A DNA stretch of 64,000 bases from Turnera subulata (lineage: Eukaryota > Streptophyta > Magnoliopsida > Malpighiales > Passifloraceae): contig JAKUCV010006808.1 of the NCBI GenBank assembly GCA_028386065.3, positions 110,672 through 174,671 of the forward strand, written 5' to 3'. Shown piece after piece: positions 1-11,654 of the stretch (position 1 is its first letter; each line of letters begins with the position of its first letter). The notes beneath the pieces are model-generated. The model had not been told where the DNA came from and did not search any database. It saw only the letters and a list, made by a program, of their open reading frames with translations. The position numbers were made by a program, and so were the translations under genes.

Positions 1-190
1 GATACAACATCCTTATTGCCAAATCCTTGTATCCTAAAATCTTAACCCTTAAACCCGACAATATTATAGAAAGTACTAACCTGGAAGCATGTTTATGCAT
101 TCTCTTTCACAAACTCATTCCAGAAATAAAATGAACATGATATATATCTTACAAAATGAGGCCAAACAAGAAGATAAAGACAATTCTTAC

Positions 191-1222
191 CATTTTGGGT
201 AGAGGGCAGACTCCCAAGAGACACATAAACCTGCAGGGATACGATAGCGTTTCAAATATATGCCAAATTAGAATGCTTCAGTGTTTGGTTCCTTTAGGTC
301 ATAATTAACTATGACAATCAAAACGATCGACATTTTGGGCTCTACTTACAAGTATGAACAGGTGCATCAACATAGCCTTCAACAAGCAACGTATGAAGAG
401 CAGTACCCGGAGGTCCTGGGCGATACATTACTCGGAACTCTTCATTATCCTCTTTTAACTGAAGACAGAAATATGCTTCAGCACATTGCCATTCTAGATA
501 TCATTCCAAAACATATCTCAACCCCAAAACCAAACAGGGAGTTTGAAGATCATAAGAAGTCCAAGACAAAGCTCAAACTTCTCACTCCAATTTAATTTGC
601 ATATCTTATCAAAAAAAAAAAAAAGTTTAATTTGAATCTGATGTTTATTAAAATTTTTAGAAAAAGCAAAGAAGGAAACTGGCTGATGCTCAATGTCACT
701 CTATTTTTATCGGTGTTCCAAGGAAAAAGAGAGACAAAAAGAGAGACAAGGGAAAAAAAAAAAAAGAGCATACTTTCCATCCAACATGTGATGCTTCGGT
801 GGTTTTTTTAACCTCATCATCAGTTACAGATGCACTCCGTAACATATCAAGAAAATGTGATACTTGATTAGTCCTCGTCTCTAATACATTCTTACTACAT
901 CCTGCAAAGTCAGAAATGTACAGTTAGAGTCTTTGACAATTGCAACATACCATTACGCTATAGCGCAATTAAGGTCACAATCTTTCGTCAACAAAAAGAA
1001 AAAATTAAGGTAACAATCTGATAAAACCATCATCATGGTTTTTTGAAGGCATGGAGAGGGAACATTGAGGATGTCCTAACCTTGCGTTTCATCATCAAGT
1101 GAAGTGCGCAAGAGTTGATCCCTCACAAGGGTTTTAAGCACTTGTGGATTTGTCAGTTCAGGGGATGCCAGTGTCTTATCCAACCTCTCTCTGTACTCGG
1201 AGATATATCCACCCTTACCCAT
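191..1222 (-). CDS. START-like lipid-binding protein, first four exons (partial)
   Basis: Four exons join in frame with GT/AG borders: 1081-1222, 774-901, 350-458 and 191-230. The product begins MGKGGYISEYRERLDKTLAS, continues through a helical stretch ending near SHFLDMLRSASV, and then enters a segment with NEEFRVMYR, LLVEGYVDAP and LCVSWESALYPKW. That last segment is the beginning of a START/Bet v1-like fold as found in the plant 'polyketide cyclase/dehydrase and lipid transport' proteins, which are thought to bind lipids; many have C-terminal membrane helices. I chose the ATG at 1222 because it sits in a good context (CCAAGATGG), because an in-frame stop lies shortly upstream, and because a TATA box lies about 70 nt upstream. 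No convincing fifth exon is visible in 1-190, so the rest of the gene should lie left of the window. The family assignment comes from recognised motifs; the exact lipid and cell location are unknown. Confidence 0.75.
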
Positions 1223-1290
1223 CTTGGCATCAGCAGACAAAGAAAAAGCACCCCTCAAATCTTCAAGGTGAGAAGTTTATTGCGTGGGAG

Positions 1291-1299
1291 TATATATAC
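1291..1299 (-). promoter_or_regulatory. TATA box of the START-like gene
   Basis: On the minus strand the sequence reads TGTATATATA. It ends about 70 nt before the ATG at 1222, which would put transcription initiation near 1260 and leave a short 5' UTR of about 40 nt. Confidence 0.5.
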
Positions 1300-2995
1300 A
1301 CAGAGCTCTTCCCTGTGTACACAAGTGATGGATTTCTTCTGGTAATGAAATTGAGTGAGAAAATTAGCAACTTTTCACAGCTCAAAATTACCAACAGCGA
1401 AACAGAAGCATGAGCTATGCTAAAAAAGACCAAGGTAAAAGCTCTCTATTGGTAATCAAAAGGATAGAAAAAGGAATCCCTCAAGTATTCATTCATCATC
1501 ATCAGAACTACAAAAAAATCCTAAACATTTACACTGATTGACAACTGATCATCAAAGACCACTAATTTAAAAATAAAGAATGCCAGGAAGATGGAGTTGG
1601 AGCCCTGGAGCAAACTCCCCCGCAACAGTCGACAGAAATTCAATCAAAAGAAAAGAAACCAAAAAGTGTGTGATTCCCAAGTTAAAATAAAAAGAAAAAA
1701 AAAAACCTGCATATCCAAAACCAGATCAGACAATTTAAAAGTATTTTAATAACCAAGTTGTTGCAACACATGCCAACATATATAGATATCATCAAAGCAT
1801 GCACATATACGGAGCTTCTGAGTACTCGGAGCAATCCAGTTATTCTTTAATAATGAAAATGAAGAACTCTCACAAAACCCAAGTTGAAGATCACAGAATC
1901 AAAGGAATGCCCAGAAATGAACAGTTGCTAGTGAGACCAGAGCACCTGATACGTGACCACCAAGGCGGAAAAACGGACAAGGAAGCCTTAATTTGTTGTC
2001 CAAGTTCAGGGGAACACACCAGCGACACAGAGCACGGAATCACAGGAACAAAGTTAAGTACTTCCCAAAAACTCTCACATAGAAATTTCCGACAAATACA
2101 TCAGTTTAAAGTGGACTTGGGTTTCCACTAAAACTACTTTGAGGTGTCTGGCCTTTTCTGCCTTCTTGTTTTGTACACAAGATGAGGTTATGGGGCCACC
2201 AGCTGCCCACGTGTGGATGAAACAAAAACTGGAATTTGCAATTGACGACTTGATAAACCGGTAGTAAACGTGATTTCTTTAACAGACCCTTGTCCCAACA
2301 ATTGAAAAGGGGAAAAATATTGGTACACAGACATTTATTTAGCAGATAATATGGTTGGTAGATCTTGACCAAGAAGCCAGCTTTCAAGAATATTTTTTTG
2401 CAAGAAATACCAACCTACCATTTTTATTCTTTGCAGAAATCCATCCTTCTTTAGGTGAAAACAAGCATTTATTGTAGTGTTGGAGGTTGAATGTTGGATA
2501 TTTGGTCATAATGGTGATTATTTGAGATTAATTAGGTCATACAATTTCAACTTAGAAATTTACAATTTTTTTCCTTCAAAATTTGATTTAACAAAAATAA
2601 ATATTAGAAGAATTTCTGATCAACAAATATTTATTAGAAAATTAACAAATGCATACCATTTTAGTTGTTTTTTTTTTTTTACTTTGGTATAAAAGTAATA
2701 AATACAAATGGCAAAGTCTTGAAATCTCACCCTGCATTTTTTTCCTCTTCTGTTTTGGTTCCTCCAATAAGGTGTTGGAGTTTGAGCATTGTTAATGGAA
2801 AAAATCTGTGTATGGGAGTTTTATCCAAAATAGTTAGTATTGACACCGTAATTTTTTTTCCCCCCTGTCAGCAAACACAGTCAAACACTAGGGGTGCGAA
2901 ATAAACAGTTTCTTTAAAACTTGTGGATTAATTTTTAAAGGTTTTAGTTGGCTTGGTTGCAAGTGTTCTGGGAAACAATGAATTGAAATGGCTTC
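1300..2995. other. Intergenic region upstream of START-like gene, no gene seen
   Basis: AT-rich DNA with several short open frames on both strands, none with a recognisable domain or codon bias. It most likely holds the upstream regulatory region of the START-like gene. I see no clear transposon ends. Confidence 0.5.

Positions 2996-3058
<63 letters not shown>
2996..3058. repeat. (AAT)21 microsatellite
   Basis: Uninterrupted trinucleotide repeat of about 63 bp in intergenic DNA. It is likely length-polymorphic. Confidence 0.97.
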
Positions 3059-3059
<1 letters not shown>

Positions 3060-3594
3060 CGTAGTACAAACGCATAGGGAAGGCAGGAAGTAAGATGCGT
3101 ATATTACGAGAAAAGGTGTCATCTCATCGAAGAGTAGATTCTCTCGTCCACCAAACACTAACCAAATATTAGATCAGCTAATTTTCCCTACTACCCCCCA
3201 ATTTCTAATATGTTATTTTCTTCAATTGTATACCGAAACTGTTTTATCAACTAAGGCACACGTTATTACTTTTTTAATGGGTAATTAATTATCCTGTAAT
3301 GCTTTAATTTTACCCCTCCTAACAAGTCTTTGCTAGCTAGAGAAACTACTAGGGTATCTTGTTTGTTCGATGAGGGACCCCGGACAACGCATGCATGCAC
3401 TTGGGACTCTTACCCTTTTGCAGAATGTATTCACAGGTACCCCCTTTATTTGCATATGTCTGAATGAATATATGGTGTGTTGGCCGCATATATACTGTGG
3501 ATAGTGGATATTTTCAGTCCTCCCGCATGATGCAAATCCTCCTCCACACGACTTGGTGACTCATAGAAGTTACTGGATATGGTCATTTTCCCAT
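3059..3594. other. Intergenic, nothing recognised
   Basis: AT-rich sequence without an extended reading frame, splice-compatible coding segment or transposon terminus that I can identify. Confidence 0.5.
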
Positions 3595-3839
3595 CCCACC
3601 AAGAATTTGCCACTTTTTATGGCGACTGCTCAGAGGCATCCTACTCACCAGAATTGTTGTTTGTGATATAGATGTTTACCTGTTACAAGTGTGTGCTCTT
3701 GGTCTAATTCTCGAGATGAAACTGCCCGCCCAGCCCAACACTTGCTTAGGGACTGTCCCTTGCCCAGCAAACTCTGATTGTATCTGATTTGCCTTCCAAT
3801 GAATGAAGCACAATGCTTTGCTTCTCCAAAAAAAAAAAG
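3595..3839 (+). mobile_element. Possible 3' end of a 5'-truncated LINE
   Basis: One frame on the plus strand reads QHLLRDCPLPSKL before a stop. This resembles the H-x(n)-C end of the zinc-binding module near the C terminus of plant L1-type ORF2. The segment ends in a run of A (3829-3838) after a short 3'-UTR-like stretch, as LINE copies do. No clear target-site duplication was found and the coding similarity is short, so this could also be chance. Confidence 0.3.
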
Positions 3840-4466
3840 ACTTACAAATTTCTAACAATATTGGTACTATTATTTTGATTTTAATTATAGGATTTTGATG
3901 CCACTAGTCCATATATTGTTGTGTTTAGTATAATTAATTTCATCCATGCACTATTTTCTCTATTAATTTTATACCTTATAATTGTGGCCTGTGGCGGACA
4001 CAAGGGGGCTGGTGGGTGCCATGGCCCCCCAAAATTTTTATCATGAGCTATTTTTAGTATATATATTTGTACAAAATAATTCTTATCTTGGTGGTAGTTA
4101 GAAGTTAGAAATTAAATTTGGATTCATTTTATCTTTTTGGCCTCCAAAAAATATTTTTCAGGGTCATAATATATTTAGATACAAGACAATGGATAATTAA
4201 AGAAGCTCTAATTTGTGATAATATTATTAAGTCTTCAAAAAAAGAATCATGATAACAAATTGGATTAGTGTGTGGTGAAAACTAAACCTGTACTGTTTGT
4301 GGTAGACAATATTAAATGTAAGAAAGTCATGGCAATTTTTTCTTCGGGAACAAAGTCATGGCGATTTTAGGTTAACGAGTTTTTTTTTTTTTTTTGTCGT
4401 TAGGTTAACGAGTTTTACTTTACCTTTTTCAAAGAAGGAATGAAATTTTATATATATATATATATA
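3840..4466. other. AT-rich intergenic DNA ending in a (TA)n tract
   Basis: No gene is visible. It includes a duplicated 'gttaacgag' motif around a T tract at 4372-4413 and a (TA)n run at 4450-4466 directly before the Helitron 5' end. Confidence 0.5.
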
Positions 4467-5984
4467 TCTATACTATATATAAAAGCACGAAGACAGCGAA
4501 ACAGCCGAAAGTACGAAAATAACCTTAGTTAGTATTACTATAAAAAATAAAAACGACATGTCATATAATAATGAATGACAAGTAGTTTTTCTATATTTAT
4601 AATTATATAGCAGGAGCTAGAAAAATCAACAAATTAGTATAATTATCCTTGTATTCAATACAAAAATTATATAAAAAAATAGTTTACCGACTAAAAAAAA
4701 TAATGCTGAAAAATAATAATTATAAAGCGAAGAACTGCCAAAGAACTCACGGTTTATAATAATAATTATAAGAACTCACGGTTTATATTTTTTCAAGTAG
4801 TTTCTCTATATTTATAAAACGAAGAACTCCCAAAGAGTCAGCGAAAGCTACTAAGAAGGATAACATCATCGAAAAAGAATAATCATATAGAGGAATAATT
4901 ATAAGAACTTACGGTTTATAATTTTTCAAGTAGTTTCTCTATATTTAAAAAATGAAGAACTGCCAAAGAGTCAGCGAAAACTATGAACAAGGATAACATC
5001 AGATAAAAAGAATAATTATAGAGAAGAATAATTATAAGAACTCACGGTTTATATTTTTTCAAATAGTTTCTCTATATTTATAAAACGAAGAACTGCCGAA
5101 GAGTCAGTGAAAACTACGAACAAGGATAACATCAGAAAAAAAAGAATAATCATAGAGAAGAATAATTATAAGACCTCACGGTTTATATTTTTTCAAGCAG
5201 TTTCTCTATATTTATAACTATATAGTAGGAGCAAGAAAAACCAACAAATTAGTATAATTACCCTTATATACAATACAAAAACTATATATAAAAAAACTTT
5301 ACCACAATGAACAACGACTAAAAATATTAATACTGAAAAATAATAATATAATTTAAAAATTAAACTTATATAATTTAGAATATCAACGAAATAATAAATA
5401 TTATTAACAATAATGGATTTATAAATTCTTATCTAATACTAAAACTAATTCTAAACAAAACAAGAACAAAGAACAAGGATGGCATAACGAAGAACTGCAA
5501 AGAGTCAGCAAAAACTACGAACAAGGATAACATCAGCGAAAAAGAATAATCATAGAGAAGAATAATTATAAGAACTCACGGTTTATATTTTTTCAAGTAG
5601 TTTCTCTATATTTATAGAACGAAGAACTGCCGAAGAGTCAGTGAAAACTACGAACAACGATAACATCAGCGAAAAAGAATAATCATAGAGAAGAATAATT
5701 ATAAGAACTCACGGTTTATATTTTTTCAAGTAGGAGCTAGAAAAACCAAAAAAATAGTATAATTACCCTTATATACAATTAAAAAACTATATAAAAAAAA
5801 TTACCAACAAGAAAACGACTAAAAAATTTAACAATATAATTTGAAAATTAAACTTATATAATTTAGGATATCAAAGAAATAATAAATATTATTAACAATA
5901 ATAGATTTGTAAATTCATATTCCACTGCATAAAGTAATTCTAAATAATGTGTATCCATCTACTTAGATTTTATATATAAGTTCT
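4467..5984 (+). mobile_element. Non-autonomous Helitron 1, 5' part
   Basis: It starts with TCTATACTATATATAAAAG immediately after an A, matching the Helitron rule of insertion between A and T with a 5' TC. The same 19 bases open the small Helitron at 22005. The body is AT-rich and built of tandem repeats. It is interrupted at 5985 by LTR element A and resumes at 14890, as shown by the GTTCT duplication flanking A. No Rep/helicase coding is present, so it must have been moved in trans. Confidence 0.7.
4720..5750 (+). repeat. Degenerate tandem repeats inside Helitron 1
   Basis: A unit of roughly 120-150 bp recurs about six or seven times. Its landmarks are 'agaactcacggtttata', 'tttcaagtagtttctctat', 'gaagaactgcc', 'agagtcagcgaaaac' and 'aaggataacatcag'. 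The copies differ in length and are separated in the middle by a unique AT-rich stretch around 5220-5480. Confidence 0.75.
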
Positions 5985-8900
5985 TGTAACAGCCCGGGTA
6001 AAATTTTTGATTTTTACCGGGACTGTAAAAGTCTTTTTACCGTGATTTACTACTGAATTAATCTTGGGTAATTAATTCAAGGTAAATCAAGCATCGTTTT
6101 TCGAAACCGAGAGTTTTCCCGCACTCGTGATTTTTCCGTGGATTTTTCGGGCCTAAGTCGGTATTTTTTTCGGGTCTCGGAATTCTCGGAAAAATCACAC
6201 CGGAAAATGACTAAGGGGGTATGCAGTTATTTTCTGGTCCAGACGGGACACGACTGCATAATGCAGCCGCCTTCTCCTGTGTGCCCGTGAACTGCCCCTG
6301 TGCTGCTCGTGACTCTGCCTTTTCCTCTTCTCCTTGCATCTGCCTACAAAACTAAACCAGTGTCATTTTTCTTCCTCACGCCTGCAACCCATCACCATTT
6401 CTTTTCTTCTTCTTCATTTCTTCGTTTCTTCTCTGCAAACTTTGAAACCAGAGAAAAAACAATAATAAAAAAACTTTCTCTCTCTCTTTTTCTCTCTCTC
6501 TCTTCCCCTTCTCTCTTTCTCTTCTTCTTTCTTTTTCTTTCTTCTTTTCTTTTCTCCTCCACCGACCACCACGCCGAGCCCCTCTACCACCATCGAAGCC
6601 ACCACCTCTCCTCTCCTCTCCTTCCCCTCCCCGCCGGACGACGCGCGACGCCGACGCCAGACCGTCGCGTCTCCACCCGGGAGCAAGACCCGACGACACC
6701 GACGAAGCCGCTCCTTCTTCCTCTTCCCTCGACGTGACACGCCACCGTCGTCGCCTCCCTACATGCCGCCCTTGCTGCTGCTGCTCATCCCGTCGCGCTG
6801 CCTCTGCCCGTGCCGTCGCCTCGCCGCCGCCTTCCCTTTGCTCAAGGTGAGCTCAAGGAAGAAGATGACCCGAATTGGATGGGTCACGGGTCGGCTGACC
6901 TGGTTTGATGGTTGGGCCGACCCGGATTTGGTTAAGTGCTGGGTTGGGTTTTTTTTATGGATCTGGGTTTGTGAGATATGGTTGGGCTTGCTGAGTTGTG
7001 ATGTGTTAACGGGCTGGGCTGCGAGTTTGGGCTTGGTTTGGGCTGGTGGTGTGGGCTGCGTGTTGGGCTCACTGCGTGGGCCTGTATGGGCACTAAGAAG
7101 TGGGCTGGACAGCACTATTCAGGCCTATTCCAAGTTTTTTTGAAATAATCATAATAATAAAAATAATAATAAGTAATAAAAATAAAAACTGGAAATATAT
7201 GTTTTGAAAATTAATTATAAAACTTTGGAAAATATAAGATATGGAAATAATTGGTATTTTGAATACGGAAATGTTTTGAAAATAAATATGGCAGTGTATA
7301 CGTAATAATATCTCTTTGAAAAATAAAAATTAAATGATAACAATATTTGGTAATTATATTTTGGCAAGTATAATAACTTTATGGAGATAATAACGTATAA
7401 CCGAGGGGTTTAATTTATAAATTAAGGCATCATAGCATACCGATTATGTGCATTTATGTGTATGTATTGTTTTGTCGTATAGGTTGGATATCGGGCAGTA
7501 CCCCGAGGAGCCGGCGTCGGACCGGTCATTGTTTCCGGAGTTGGGTAATCGGCCAAGGTGAGGATGGATAACTCTTGATATGTGCCTGTAATACCTTGTG
7601 TGTTTTGTTGTTTGAATGAACTGCTGAGAGGGTCATTGTTGGTTATTTAACTGTTATGGTTATTGATGCTGACGTTGTTGGACTGTGTTATTGGTCGAGT
7701 GAATATTTTGATGAACTGTTAATTGTGAATAATTGGTGTTATGTGTATTGTTGTTGGATATTTGATAATATGGAATCGCTTTGGTTATTTGGCTGCTATG
7801 GTCATTGTTGTTGTTGCTATGATGTTGATTTGCTTGATTGAACCGCTGTGTTAACTGTTATTGGTTTATTGGATATTGTGTTGCAATTGACGTTGATCTG
7901 ACAATTGTGAATGATTGGTGTTAAGATATGTTGACGGTTTAGTCTGTGGGATAACCTTGGTAATAGTAAGTTGAGCAACTTGTGAAATTGAATATTGGAA
8001 TTGTGATGATATATATTATTGTTGAATATTTGATGATATGAATTTGTTGATGTAGTTTCTGTGTGTGATTCTTGATATTGCTCTGCTTGATTGAACTGCC
8101 ATGTTGACTGTTAATGGTTTCTTAGATACTGTGTTGCGATTGATGTTGGGTTGTGAATGATTGATGCTATGAAAATATTGATGGATTGGTCTGTCGTATA
8201 ATTTGAGTTAATAGGAAGTTGGATAATTGTTTGACTGATTTGGATATTGTGTTTGATGTCGATAGACTGTGTTGTGACTAGTTTGTCGGAATAAACTGTG
8301 ATATGAATAATTGGGAAAAAGAAAATGGGAATTGGAAGTTGATTTGAGATTTGGTTTTTGGATGATGATGACATAATTATCACGTGGTAAGTAGAGGTAC
8401 GACCGGATGGTTTGAGACTGTTTTATGGTGGCCATGATCTGGGTTACTTGTGATGGGCATGTTGATGCCGGATTGATTGGGATGTTGATCCCGGATTTGT
8501 GATTGGGATGTTGATCCCTGATATTGTGATTGGGATGTTGATCCCTGAGATTGTGATTGGGATGTTGATCCCTGATATTGTGATTGGGATGTTGATCCCT
8601 GAGATTGTGATTGGGATGTTGATCCCTGAGATTGTGATTGGGATGTTGATCCCAAAGATTGTGAATGGGATGTTGATCCCTGAGATTTGATATTGGGATG
8701 TTGATCCTGGGTTCTTTTTGATCTGGTACCATAAACAGGTTGAAAGCCTGGTACGACCTTAGCTTATCCGTAACGGGGCCAGAAAGATAAAATTGGAATA
8801 ATAATAAAGTCCTTGGTACGTTTGGGTCGAGTCTTTGGGTTGGTCTGTCTTGTACGATATCGGCTTGGGTATGGTTGTGAATATTGTCTGTATTTCTTCT

Positions 8901-9303
8901 TTGAAGTATTATAGTTGCCTGCATATCTCTATTTATCCTTGGTTGGTGAGCACTTCGGACTCACCCCTCACCTGCGGGCTTTCATCCTGTAGGATGAGTT
9001 ATTTTTGGTACAGGATTGGTGCATTCCAGACAGGCTACAACGTTATCCCTTGGACAGGGCTTGGATCCATAGTTTGCATCAGTGTCGCATACAGTGTATT
9101 GTGAGTTGTAAGTCTTCCGCTGTGCTTTGTTTTTGCTATTATTGGGCCATTGGGCCGGTTTTGTTATTTATGATGTTTCCTATTTTGGGCTGTTGGGCCC
9201 GAGTTTATGTTTTATACACTGTATGCTGGGCTTGGTATGGTTGGGTTGTCACAGTTCCGACACGTGTTTACTGTGTATGGTAAATACGGGTCGGGGCATT
9301 TCA
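5985..9303 (+). repeat. 5' LTR of element A
   Basis: 3319 bp, TG...CA. It contains a GC-rich block near 6550-6850, an AT-rich stretch near 7140-7450 and a minisatellite at 8455-8710. Short open frames in it recur in the 3' LTR and have no recognised domain, so they are not annotated as genes. Confidence 0.92.
8455..8710 (+). repeat. Minisatellite in 5' LTR of element A
   Basis: About nine copies of a unit of about 26 bp built on 'gattgggatgttgatccctga'. The 3' LTR has fewer copies. The roughly 106-bp length difference between the two LTRs is close to four units, so it is mostly explained by repeat number change. Confidence 0.9.
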
Positions 9304-9325
9304 TTTTGGTAGCGGACCGGGCGTT
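9304..9325 (+). other. Primer-binding-site-like sequence of element A
   Basis: Directly after the LTR the sequence reads TTTTGGTAGCGGACC. This is close to the TTGGTAGCGGAGC found in the same place in elements B and C, and resembles an initiator tRNA-Met type PBS with mismatches. Confidence 0.55.
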
Positions 9326-9583
9326 AGGTCTTGTTGGGCAGTCTTTGTGTGTCTGTTGTTCCAATTTGCATAGTTCGCTCTAGTTGTTTATTATTTTATA
9401 TCATTTTAGTTAGTGCATTATGTATCCAGTCAAGGGACGCCAGCTGTCGCAGAGCATACACATATGAGGTAAATGATGCCATAAATAAGCGAAAATACAA
9501 ATATTATTAATATTGCAAATATTGATATTACAAACGGAAATATTACATTGATATTTGATATTTTATAAAAATAGAAAATACAT

Positions 9584-10195
9584 TTATCTTCTCAGAACGA
9601 CGTTGACCCTGAAGCTGGTGGGGTCATTGTTGATGTTGACTTGGATGTTGTCGCTCCACGAGAACCACATGCCGCCTCTGCCGTCTTGACCGGGAAGCTC
9701 GAACCGGTTTGCTTGAGGGAACCGGAGTGGGATGAGACCGTGATCGTCTTGAGGCTGCCATTGGGTCTCGGTCAGAAGAACCATGTTTGGTTTGTATTGG
9801 TTCTTCAAGTCCCTCAGAGTACGTGAGAACTCCTGGGAACGCCTTGCGACTCCTCTGCAGTTCCACACTAGTAGTCGGGCCTTGGGCCAAGTTACGGGCA
9901 GACGAGTTACTCTGGGCATGCTTTGGGCCGTCATCGAGAGCTGGTAGTAGGTGCTTTGCTCCAGGAAATGGCAAGTGGACTCCAGGTTGAACTCCTGAAG
10001 TCTTTCGGAGATGAAAAACATGATGAAGTTTTCCGATCCGTAGTAGGAGGTCCTCAGAGTGTCGCGGTCCTCTAGGAAGAACACCTCTTCCATTGGAGTG
10101 ACGAAGAACCGCGATGAGTAGAGTTCGTCGGCGAAGACTAGACGCGGCATCCTGCCGAGCTCGTTAGGTAGTTCTTCAGCACGTTCGTTGACCAT
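9584..10195 (-). CDS. Antisense ORF with truncated LINE-type endonuclease domain
   Basis: 203 codons on the strand opposite to element A. Residues 1 to about 105 are unrecognised. From about residue 107 the protein reads LLVWNCRGVARRS, then KPNMVLLTETQ, then GRGGMWFSW. These match the first part of the EEP (AP-endonuclease-like) fold of plant L1 ORF2 proteins: the catalytic Asn in WNCRG, the metal-binding Glu in LTET, and the G-R-x-G-G motif. The ORF stops about 95 residues into the domain, so the later catalytic His/Asp residues are missing and nuclease activity is unlikely. An AT-rich stretch with polyadenylation-like signals follows the stop. It could be a captured LINE or host fragment kept open by chance or selection; expression is unknown. 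Confidence 0.6.
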   Translation of the reverse strand: MVNERAEELPNELGRMPRLVFADELYSSRFFVTPMEEVFFLEDRDTLRTSYYGSENFIMFFISERLQEFNLESTCHFLEQSTYYQLSMTAQSMPRVTRLPVTWPKARLLVWNCRGVARRSQEFSRTLRDLKNQYKPNMVLLTETQWQPQDDHGLIPLRFPQANRFELPGQDGRGGMWFSWSDNIQVNINNDPTSFRVNVVLRR

Positions 10196-11109
10196 GCTGT
10201 AGGCCAGTCAGTTCCTTCTGCCTAGATTGGCACCTTCGACGAAGAAAACTGATGAGGGAGCAGGCATCGTGTTTTGGAAGCGTGTGGTGTTTTGTTTGCT
10301 AAATGTTATGGTTTTGTTTGCCTGGATGTTTTGTTTGCTTTTAATGCTTTTGATGATTTACATCTCACCGCTCCGTTTCTTTTATACTCGTATGGGGAGC
10401 GTGTTTACTATTTTCGATTTTCAAGATTTGCTTTTGAAAATTTGCCGTTGTTTCATTTATTGCCTTGTTACTTTATACGTTTTTCGGGCTACGATGCCTG
10501 AGTTTTTCAGCCTTTTTCCATCTTATGATTTTCTTTCGCTCTGGCTACTTTGTCCTTTCTTTTCATGGTTTTTCTATACTTTCTTGCATCTTTTATCACA
10601 TGCATCCGTGACCGTTGAGGCTAGACGGATGGGACCACACCTCGAGTAGAGCGCATGTGCGACAAACTTACAGCTGTTCGGACATCGTGGAGAGATGCGA
10701 GACTTGACAGACGTTTTGGCTCATGCGGAAATTGTGAACAAGTGGGTATCGTTTCTTTCGAGGGACACAGTACGTGCTCGTGATCGTCACCGTGCGAGTT
10801 AATAGATGTCTTTTCCAAGTGGGAACCAACGTCACCGTTAGCTGTGTACGTTACGTTTCTTGGGTTCGAGGATGTTTACGTCCGATACGAGCACCGATCA
10901 TGAAATATATTTTTGTTTTAACTTCTTTATGTTTTGATTTTGTTAAACGAGTTTTGCTTTTAATTTCTTTATTTTTAATTTTATATTCTTATAGTTGATT
11001 TTTATTTTGCTTTGAGATATTTTATTTTTTCTGTTTAACAAGAGATTTTGATTTAAAAAAAACTTATTTTATTTATTTCATACGGTTTTACAACAGGAGA
11101 AGAAGTACT

Positions 11110-11487
11110 CTATGGAGCTACTTGCTTCTCTAAGTCTTTTACAAGCTTTTGGACGTTCTTCATGTGAGGGAAGAGCTCCGCGCACGCCAGTTCGATCTGC
11201 GCCACCGCCGAGCTGATCTTCTTCAGTGAGACGTTCAGCTGCGTCAGCGTCTGCTGTGGAGTGCTGCTTTCAGCCGTCGCCTTGCCCTTACGATCTTCAG
11301 CCTTCTTGTTGGCACGCTTCTTCCGTCGTTTTGGGGAGACGACCATGTGCTCTTTCAAGCCGATGATGTTGGTTTTGAACCGCTTCTTGGGAGGTTCTTC
11401 ATCGGAGCTTGTCGGGAAGGCAGTGCCACCGATGTAGCTGTTGTTCTCGGAGTCTGAGGTCGTTCGAGATCTTAGTGGAGAGTCCAT
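11110..11487 (-). CDS. Antisense ORF, basic nuclear-type coiled-coil protein, function unknown
   Basis: 125 codons, unbroken, antisense to element A. The N-terminal third is Ser/Asp/Glu-rich. Two basic clusters follow, PPKKRFK near residue 33 and SPKRRKKRANKKAEDRKGK near residues 51-69, which look like nuclear localisation signals. The last 45 residues form a probable amphipathic helix with leucines and LEKQV at the end. I do not recognise the family. A TATA-like box lies about 35 nt upstream of the ATG and AATAAA-like motifs lie about 25 nt downstream of the stop. This makes it look like a small autonomous gene carried antisense by the retrotransposon. Confidence 0.55.
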   Translation of the reverse strand: MDSPLRSRTTSDSENNSYIGGTAFPTSSDEEPPKKRFKTNIIGLKEHMVVSPKRRKKRANKKAEDRKGKATAESSTPQQTLTQLNVSLKKISSAVAQIELACAELFPHMKNVQKLVKDLEKQVAP

Positions 11488-11520
11488 GACTGTGTGTGAG
11501 TATGCCAGTCATGAGGTTTG

Positions 11521-11530
11521 GTTCTTATAG
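11521..11530 (-). promoter_or_regulatory. TATA-like box for the antisense 125-codon ORF
   Basis: The minus strand reads CTATAAGAAC, 34 nt before the ATG at 11487. If used, it would give a very short leader. Confidence 0.35.
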
Positions 11531-11654
11531 AGGATGAGATGTCGCTTAAGGGTATAAGCGGTATCTCATGTTGATGTTGGACACCTGGCAGAGTGTGCCA
11601 GAAGCTTATCGTGGTAGGACCCACGGATAAGACGGAATTTCGGGGACGAAATTT

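Noticed and set aside
1..190. Fifth exon of the START-like gene, after the minus-strand AG at about 33
   Set aside because: The frame is open but its translation does not continue the expected START-domain sequence, so it was not annotated.
1799..2131. 110-codon plus-strand ORF upstream of the START-like gene
   Set aside because: No domain, no splice context, low-complexity composition; likely chance.
6300..6740. Overlapping ORFs of more than 100 codons on both strands in the CT/GC-rich LTR block of element A
   Set aside because: They lie within an LTR, recur with frameshifts in the 3' LTR (11987-12429) and translate to low-complexity Ser/Leu or Arg/Glu runs.
8455..8710. Possible CRISPR-like array of regularly spaced repeats
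   Set aside because: Units are directly tandem without unique spacers and lie in a plant LTR.
8208..8924. 238-codon minus-strand ORF with repeated RDQHPNHN
   Set aside because: It is the translation of the LTR minisatellite and is not conserved in the other LTR.
10227..10649. 140-codon plus-strand ORF inside element A
   Set aside because: Hydrophobic Phe/Leu-rich read-through of AT-rich DNA between the two antisense ORFs; no recognised domain.
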